Made by a program: the position numbers and the translations under genes
In this document: one piece after another, positions 60,131 through 64,000 of the stretch
Layout of the letters: each line of letters opens with the position of its first letter
How positions within the stretch are numbered: position 1 is the stretch's first letter
Notes under the pieces: model-generated
Database searches by the model: none
Seen by the model: the letters and a program-made list of their open reading frames with translations, nothing else
What the model was told of the DNA's origin: nothing
Assembly (NCBI RefSeq): GCF_000153165.2
Contig: NC_014472.1
Span: 431,501 to 495,500, forward strand
Source: Maribacter sp. HTCC2170
Lineage (GTDB): Bacteria; Bacteroidota; Bacteroidia; Flavobacteriales; Flavobacteriaceae
Reading direction: 5' to 3'
DNA: 64,000 nt

Positions 60131-61309
60131 CTAAAACCAAACTCCGATACCAAAATTCAACCGATCTTTGACATCGCCATTATCCAACGCATTACTTCTG
60201 AACTGGTAATCACCTTTCAAAACAACACCAGGTGCCAAATGATAAGTTAAACCAGTTGTAATATCCGTTTTATCATAGGCATTATTCTTTGTTAAAGATC
60301 CAGCGGTTGAAGCATGCGTATCATATTTTTCATAACGGGCAAATGCAAACAGTTTTTGTTGGTTTTTAGTTGGCAGAAGATTAAACGCACTTTCAACATA
60401 CCAACCTTGTAGCGCACTACCTAAATCCCTACCCGTTAAGGCATTGTAATCCTCAGTATCTGACAAAGAAGCATGTATGAACTGACCACGAGCAGTAAAT
60501 CGCTGATAAGCATAACGGGCATCTAAACCAATCATAGATATACCAATATTGGCACCATCAATTTCCTCAACCTCATCTGCCGCTTGTGTTTTACCAAAAT
60601 AAGTTGAAAGCCCTAGGCGCAAGCCAGGTATGCCATAATAATCCAATTTTGTAGATAAATTTGGGCTATCAACAGTTGATTTAATCCCCTTTTGGCGACC
60701 ACTTCGAAGGCCGTTAGATCCCTTTAAAACACCGGAAACTCCACCCTCCCCGTCTGCCAAAGTTGATTTAAAACCATTGAACAGATATGCTTGATAACCT
60801 AATGAAAGGTTGTCAAAACGACCACTGACACCGACACCAAGTTCTCTCCAGGTGGTTGGTACAATAACATTGTCCATAGCTGGTCGCTCCGTACCATTAA
60901 AAGTTGTGGGTTCATGAAACTCATTTACGATTCCCATGGGCACTAACATTAAACCACCTCTAAGGTTAACATTATTACCAACATTATAATTAACGAAAGC
61001 TTGCTCAACGAAGACTTCCTCAACATGTTCAAACTCGATTTCCGTTACGAATTGGGTTTTTTCATTGAAACGATAGCCCATTAACAACACTAATCGTTGA
61101 ACGTCCAATTCGCCATTGTCCCCTTCTGGCTGATTGTATAGCATTTCACCATACGCGCCAATGGTGACAGCTGAGGCATAATTTCCTGATAACAATCTTT
61201 GTGCGGCATTTAATTGTTTCTGAGGATTCAACATTATTGAATCTGTAACTGTTTGAGCAGATAAAAATGCTGTAAACAATACTGCAAATAATAAAATTGG
61301 ATTTTTCAT
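60131..61309 (-). CDS. Outer-membrane porin-like beta-barrel protein
   Basis: 392 aa with a signal peptide (about 1-19, ending FLSAQ). The barrel strands include YGEMLYNQPEGDNGELDVQR, FVTEIEFEHVEEVFVEQAFV and RGGLMLVPMGIVNEFHEPTT, ending with a C-terminal GIGVWF as usual for insertion. It resembles OprO/OprP-like porins of Bacteroidota and its substrate is not known. It is a single-gene unit with a strong promoter between two copies of the 23-bp dyad, so its expression is probably switched with that of the FMN-binding gene. Confidence 0.82.
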   Translation of the reverse strand: MKNPILLFAVLFTAFLSAQTVTDSIMLNPQKQLNAAQRLLSGNYASAVTIGAYGEMLYNQPEGDNGELDVQRLVLLMGYRFNEKTQFVTEIEFEHVEEVFVEQAFVNYNVGNNVNLRGGLMLVPMGIVNEFHEPTTFNGTERPAMDNVIVPTTWRELGVGVSGRFDNLSLGYQAYLFNGFKSTLADGEGGVSGVLKGSNGLRSGRQKGIKSTVDSPNLSTKLDYYGIPGLRLGLSTYFGKTQAADEVEEIDGANIGISMIGLDARYAYQRFTARGQFIHASLSDTEDYNALTGRDLGSALQGWYVESAFNLLPTKNQQKLFAFARYEKYDTHASTAGSLTKNNAYDKTDITTGLTYHLAPGVVLKGDYQFRSNALDNGDVKDRLNFGIGVWF

Positions 61310-61323
61310 TTTTAAAGTTATTC

Positions 61324-61346
61324 TTATTTAGACTTATTTTAAATAA
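61324..61346 (-). promoter_or_regulatory. Dyad copy 1 (downstream of the porin promoter)
   Basis: TTATTTAGA-N5-TTTAAATAA: one mismatch to the consensus TTATTTAGA-N5-TCTAAATAA. It lies between the predicted transcription start and the porin ATG. Confidence 0.62.
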
Positions 61347-61361
61347 ATATGTTTTGTGGAG

Positions 61362-61393
61362 CAAATTTAATACCCAATTTTGATTTGAACAAA
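61362..61393 (-). promoter_or_regulatory. Porin promoter, TTTG-N20-TAAATTTG
   Basis: On the minus strand TTTG (61393-61390), a 20-nt spacer and TAAATTTG (61369-61362) match the full Bacteroidota consensus. The leader to the ATG at 61309 is about 45 nt. Confidence 0.65.
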
Positions 61394-61395
61394 GT

Positions 61396-61418
61396 TTATT
61401 TAAACTAAATCTAAATAA
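61396..61418 (-). promoter_or_regulatory. Dyad copy 2 (upstream of the porin -33 box)
   Basis: TTATTTAAA-N5-TCTAAATAA: one mismatch to the same consensus. It abuts the -33 box of the porin promoter. Confidence 0.62.
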
Positions 61419-61475
61419 TATTCAAAGAAAGAAATCAGCCCCCTTTTATTTGACTGAGAGTGTGCTCGTTAAGTA

Positions 61476-62342
61476 CTAATGGAATTTTGAAAAAAGTTCG
61501 GTCGCTTTATTATAAGCTGCCTCGAAAGCCATCCAGTTTACATTTGAATCAACTTTTTCCGTAGTAAAATAAGACAACATTTTTTCTGTTGGCATATTTC
61601 CTGTCAATTCATCCTTGGCCATGGGACAACCTCCAAAACCTTGAACGGCACCATCGAATCTTCGGCAACCTGATTTAAACGCAGCATCAACCTTTTCATG
61701 CCATTTGGTAGGTGTAGTGTGCAAATGTGCTCCAAATTCGATATCTGGGTATTTAGGAATCAAATTTGAAAAAAGATACGTAATGTTTTCTGGGGTCGAG
61801 GTACCAACAGTATCAGATAATGATAAAACATTAGCACCCATTTCTGCCAATTGCTCCGTCCACTCCCCTACTATTTCCACATTCCATGGATCACCGTAGG
61901 GATTTCCAAACCCCATGGAGATATAGGTAACAACTTCTTTACCCGTATCCTTCGCCATACGAAGGATTTCACCGAGGATTTCAACTGACTGGGCTATTGT
62001 TTTATGCGTATTACGCATTTGAAAGTTCTCAGAAATTGAAAATGGGTAACCTAAATATTGAATCTCCTCATGCAAACAGGCATTTTGCGCTCCTCTTATA
62101 TTTGCTACTATTGCCAATAATTTACTATCGGTCTTTGACAAATCCAATTGGGATAATACTTCAGCTGTATCTACCATCTGCGGAATTGCTTTTGGGGATA
62201 CAAAACTTCCAAAATCAATAGTATCAAAACCGCACCCTAACAAGGACTGAATGTATTTTACCTTTTCATTTGTCGGAATGAATGCCTTAATGCCTTGCAT
62301 AGCATCTCTAGGGCATTCAATCATTTTGACATTATCGGACAT
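61476..62342 (-). CDS. mvaB: Hydroxymethylglutaryl-CoA lyase
   Basis: 288 aa. It splits HMG-CoA to acetoacetate and acetyl-CoA in leucine breakdown. The barrel starts IECPRDAMQGIKAFIPTNEK, followed by FVSPKAIPQMVDT and FGAHLHTTPTKWHEKVDAAF; the signature GFGGCPMAKDELTGNMPTE contains the catalytic cysteine. The signature normally starts with DGLQ; here the second block reads DAMQ, a small change. It is a single gene, 32 nt from the LysE gene on the same strand. Confidence 0.93.
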   Translation of the reverse strand: MSDNVKMIECPRDAMQGIKAFIPTNEKVKYIQSLLGCGFDTIDFGSFVSPKAIPQMVDTAEVLSQLDLSKTDSKLLAIVANIRGAQNACLHEEIQYLGYPFSISENFQMRNTHKTIAQSVEILGEILRMAKDTGKEVVTYISMGFGNPYGDPWNVEIVGEWTEQLAEMGANVLSLSDTVGTSTPENITYLFSNLIPKYPDIEFGAHLHTTPTKWHEKVDAAFKSGCRRFDGAVQGFGGCPMAKDELTGNMPTEKMLSYFTTEKVDSNVNWMAFEAAYNKATELFSKFH

Positions 62343-62374
62343 ATTTCAACCTTGAAATCATTTCAAAATTACCA

Positions 62375-63001
62375 TTATTTATTTGATAACAATACAAACA
62401 CACCTATACCAATAAACACAAAAATCTGAAGCCATTTTAATACCAATCCAGCTTTGGAATGCTCTGTTAAATAATCTGAAATTAATCCTGAAAGCACGGC
62501 TATCAAACCGAATACGACAAATGCCACAAACATGAACAACAAACCCAAAATATAGAACTGAGCAACATGACCCATTGTATCACTAAACAAAAACCCAGGA
62601 AAAAAGGCCAAAAAGAAAATTGTAACCTTTGGATTTAAAACGTTCATTACAAACCCTTGTTTAAACAGTTGCAACATTCCTTTTCGGGGAACTTCATCAT
62701 TACATAATTGTAATGTTGAATCACTTCTAAATACTTTATAAGCCAAATAAAAAAGATACAACGCACCCATTAATTTAATAACAAAAAATAGCTGATCGCT
62801 CTCTTTAATAATAGCTGAAATTCCAAAAGCCAATAAAGTAGTATGCACCAAACAACCCGAAACCAAGCCCATGGTAGTAGCCAAACCATATTTCCTGCCA
62901 TTGACAATGCTTTGAGTCAAAACGTAAATATTATCCGGCCCAGGAGCAAAAGCAAGGGCAGTAGAAGCTAAAACAAAAGCGCTCAGAATTTCGTAATTCA
63001 A
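62375..63001 (-). CDS. LysE-family amino-acid exporter
   Basis: 208 aa from the TTG at 63001 (NYEILSAFVLA), because the frame's upstream part to 63031 lacks the family start. Six transmembrane helices; the signature is STALAFAPGPDNIYVLTQSI with GRKYGLATTMGLVSGCLVHT, and NVLNPKVTIFFLAFFPGF in the middle. It exports amino acids or related small compounds. The divergent Dabb gene starts about 80 nt away. Confidence 0.85.
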   Translation of the reverse strand: MNYEILSAFVLASTALAFAPGPDNIYVLTQSIVNGRKYGLATTMGLVSGCLVHTTLLAFGISAIIKESDQLFFVIKLMGALYLFYLAYKVFRSDSTLQLCNDEVPRKGMLQLFKQGFVMNVLNPKVTIFFLAFFPGFLFSDTMGHVAQFYILGLLFMFVAFVVFGLIAVLSGLISDYLTEHSKAGLVLKWLQIFVFIGIGVFVLLSNK

Positions 63002-63083
63002 TACTATTGGTTTTAAAATTGAAAAATACAAAATCCTTTAAGTACTTGACAATTTTTATATCTTACCAAAAAAATATTAAATC

Positions 63084-63503
63084 ATGAAATTCATCTACAT
63101 TTCTCTAAGTGTACTTTTTACCGTGCTTACCTTAAGTTTGTGCAATCCTAGGAGCTCAAATCCAAAAACAATGAAAAACGAAATTCATAAAGCGAATGAT
63201 AGTGTTTTACGCCATGTTGTTTTGTTCAAGTTTAAAGAAGGCACCTCAGCTATAGACGTTAAAAAAGTGGAAGATGCATTTTCTGCCTTACCTACAAAAA
63301 TTCCCCAAATACTGAGTTACGAATGGGGTTTGAACAACAGCCCGGAGGGATTGGAAAAGGGATTTACCCATTGTTTTTTCTTGACTTTCAAAAGTGAAGA
63401 AGATCGAGCGATTTATTTACCGCACCCTGACCACAAAGCATTTGGACAGGTACTAACACCTTTTTTAGAAGATGTACTTGTAATCGACTATTGGACGAAA
63501 TAA
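63084..63503 (+). CDS. Exported Dabb-domain (stress-responsive alpha/beta barrel) protein
   Basis: 139 aa with a signal peptide (about 1-19, FIYISLSVLFTVLTLSLC, which also ends in a lipobox-like LSLC). The Dabb domain begins LRHVVLFKFKEGTSAIDVKK and contains EWGLNNSPEGLEKGFTHCFF and HPDHKAFGQVLTPFLEDVLV. It is a ferredoxin-like dimeric fold. Function is unknown; an oxidoreductase-type or stress role is only by family name. Confidence 0.85.
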   Translation: MKFIYISLSVLFTVLTLSLCNPRSSNPKTMKNEIHKANDSVLRHVVLFKFKEGTSAIDVKKVEDAFSALPTKIPQILSYEWGLNNSPEGLEKGFTHCFFLTFKSEEDRAIYLPHPDHKAFGQVLTPFLEDVLVIDYWTK

Positions 63504-63511
63504 GTATTAAC

Positions 63512-64000
63512 TTAGATCTTAGCAAGTAGGGCCTTATTGATTCTTTTAATCAATGCCGGACCTTCGTAGATGAATCCCGTATAAAGTTGTATCAAATCGG
63601 CTCCTGCTTCTAACTTTTCAATGGCGTCTTCAGCCGAATGAATTCCGCCAACACCAATAATCGGAAATGCCTTATTGCTTTTTTCGGAAAGAAAACGAAT
63701 TACCTCAGTACTCCGTGTTTTCAAAGGCTTTCCGCTCAATCCGCCTTTTTCTTCGGTGATAAAAAGAGAGGACTTTAAATTTTCTCTACCAATAGTAGTG
63801 TTCGTGGCAATAATCCCATCAATTTTAGTGTCTTCAACAATTTTAATAATATCCAACAACTGATCATTAGTCAAGTCAGGAGCTATTTTAAGTAAAATCG
63901 GTTTTTCTTTGTTACCAGTGCCTTTTATCGCAATCTTCTTATTCTCCTTTTTTAGTTCCTTCAACAAAGCGGTCAATGGCTCTTTATCTTGCAATTCCCT
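63512..64000 (-). CDS. pyrD: Dihydroorotate dehydrogenase (class 2), 5' part outside window
   Basis: The 3' 163 codons are present and the frame stays open to base 64000, so the gene starts beyond the window. The C-terminal half of the FMN barrel is visible: [53 protein letters not shown] and the phosphate-binding [20 protein letters not shown] with [10 protein letters not shown]. It oxidises dihydroorotate to orotate with the quinone pool in pyrimidine synthesis. The stop is 8 nt from the Dabb gene stop. Confidence 0.93.
   Translation of the reverse strand, partial: RELQDKEPLTALLKELKKENKKIAIKGTGNKEKPILLKIAPDLTNDQLLDIIKIVEDTKIDGIIATNTTIGRENLKSSLFITEEKGGLSGKPLKTRSTEVIRFLSEKSNKAFPIIGVGGIHSAEDAIEKLEAGADLIQLYTGFIYEGPALIKRINKALLAKI

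Overview
This window looks like a stretch of chromosome from a marine member of the Flavobacteriaceae (Bacteroidota), in the general range of Maribacter, Zobellia or Arenibacter. The genus is an inference. The support is low-GC DNA, type IX secretion (T9SS) type-B C-terminal domains, SusD-era lipoprotein and DUF families typical of Bacteroidota (DUF5916, DUF5606, DUF2911, DUF4091, DUF1080), weak Shine-Dalgarno sequences, and repeated TANNTTTG -7 promoter boxes, several with a TTG or TTTG -33 box 18-20 nt upstream. I see no rRNA, tRNA, IS element, prophage or CRISPR array, and no gene-free stretch longer than 300 bases.

Layout. 1-3.2 kb: a DUF1080 (3-keto-disaccharide hydrolase-like) protein, cut by the window edge, and two Tat-exported Gfo/Idh/MocA oxidoreductases. 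3.3-5.9 kb: an ECF sigma factor, a membrane anti-sigma-like protein and a large exported coiled-coil/DUF4097-like protein in one overlapping operon. 6-7.5 kb: aldose epimerase and a DUF2911 protein. 7.6-11.8 kb: a polyprenyl-phosphate glycosyltransferase, a flippase-like membrane protein, an ArnT-like GT39 enzyme and a PAP2 phosphatase, which together resemble a lipid A or envelope glycolipid decoration module. 11.9-14.1 kb: MATE exporter and MazG. 14.2-22.9 kb: a TolB-like/SMP-30/DUF4091/amidotransferase operon, another DUF1080 lipoprotein, a DUF5916 outer-membrane protein and DUF2853. 23-29.9 kb: serine hydrolase, aquaglyceroporin, then esterase, SGNH hydrolase, GH20 hexosaminidase and S10 carboxypeptidase in series. 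29.9-32.3 kb: DUF5606, peptide deformylase, RuvX and DapD.

32.5-37.3 kb is the most distinctive gene block: a WaaE/KdtX-like GT2, LicD, a TagD-like cytidylyltransferase, a LicC-like nucleotidyltransferase, and a single polypeptide joining a TagF-type glycerophosphotransferase to a second copy of the same GT2. This set points to a phosphodiester-linked (polyol phosphate or phosphocholine-like) decoration of the LPS core in a Gram-negative cell. 37.3-52.9 kb holds housekeeping and surface genes: TsaC/Sua5, CCA nucleotidyltransferase, heme A synthase, NdpA, an uncharacterised protein with kinase-like motifs, an ABC exporter, two T9SS proteins, UvrB, Hsp20 and TerB-like. 53-64 kb: SucC, a Lon-substrate-domain protein, LysA, an exported thioredoxin, GuaB, an FMN-binding/membrane/porin module, HMG-CoA lyase, a LysE exporter, a Dabb protein and the 3' part of dihydroorotate dehydrogenase.

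The strongest unexplained signals are in non-coding DNA. Three copies of one 23-bp dyad (TTATTTAGA-N5-TCTAAATAA, no more than two mismatches in 18) sit at the promoters of the porin and of the FMN-binding gene. A cluster of three related 15-17-bp elements lies between the divergent lysA and Lon-domain promoters. A perfect 20-bp palindrome ends on the start codon of a T9SS protein, and a repeat-palindrome-repeat array lies upstream of hsp20. In at least two places (lysA and the MATE gene) the longest reading frame starts inside a -7 promoter box, so the start used here is a shorter one.
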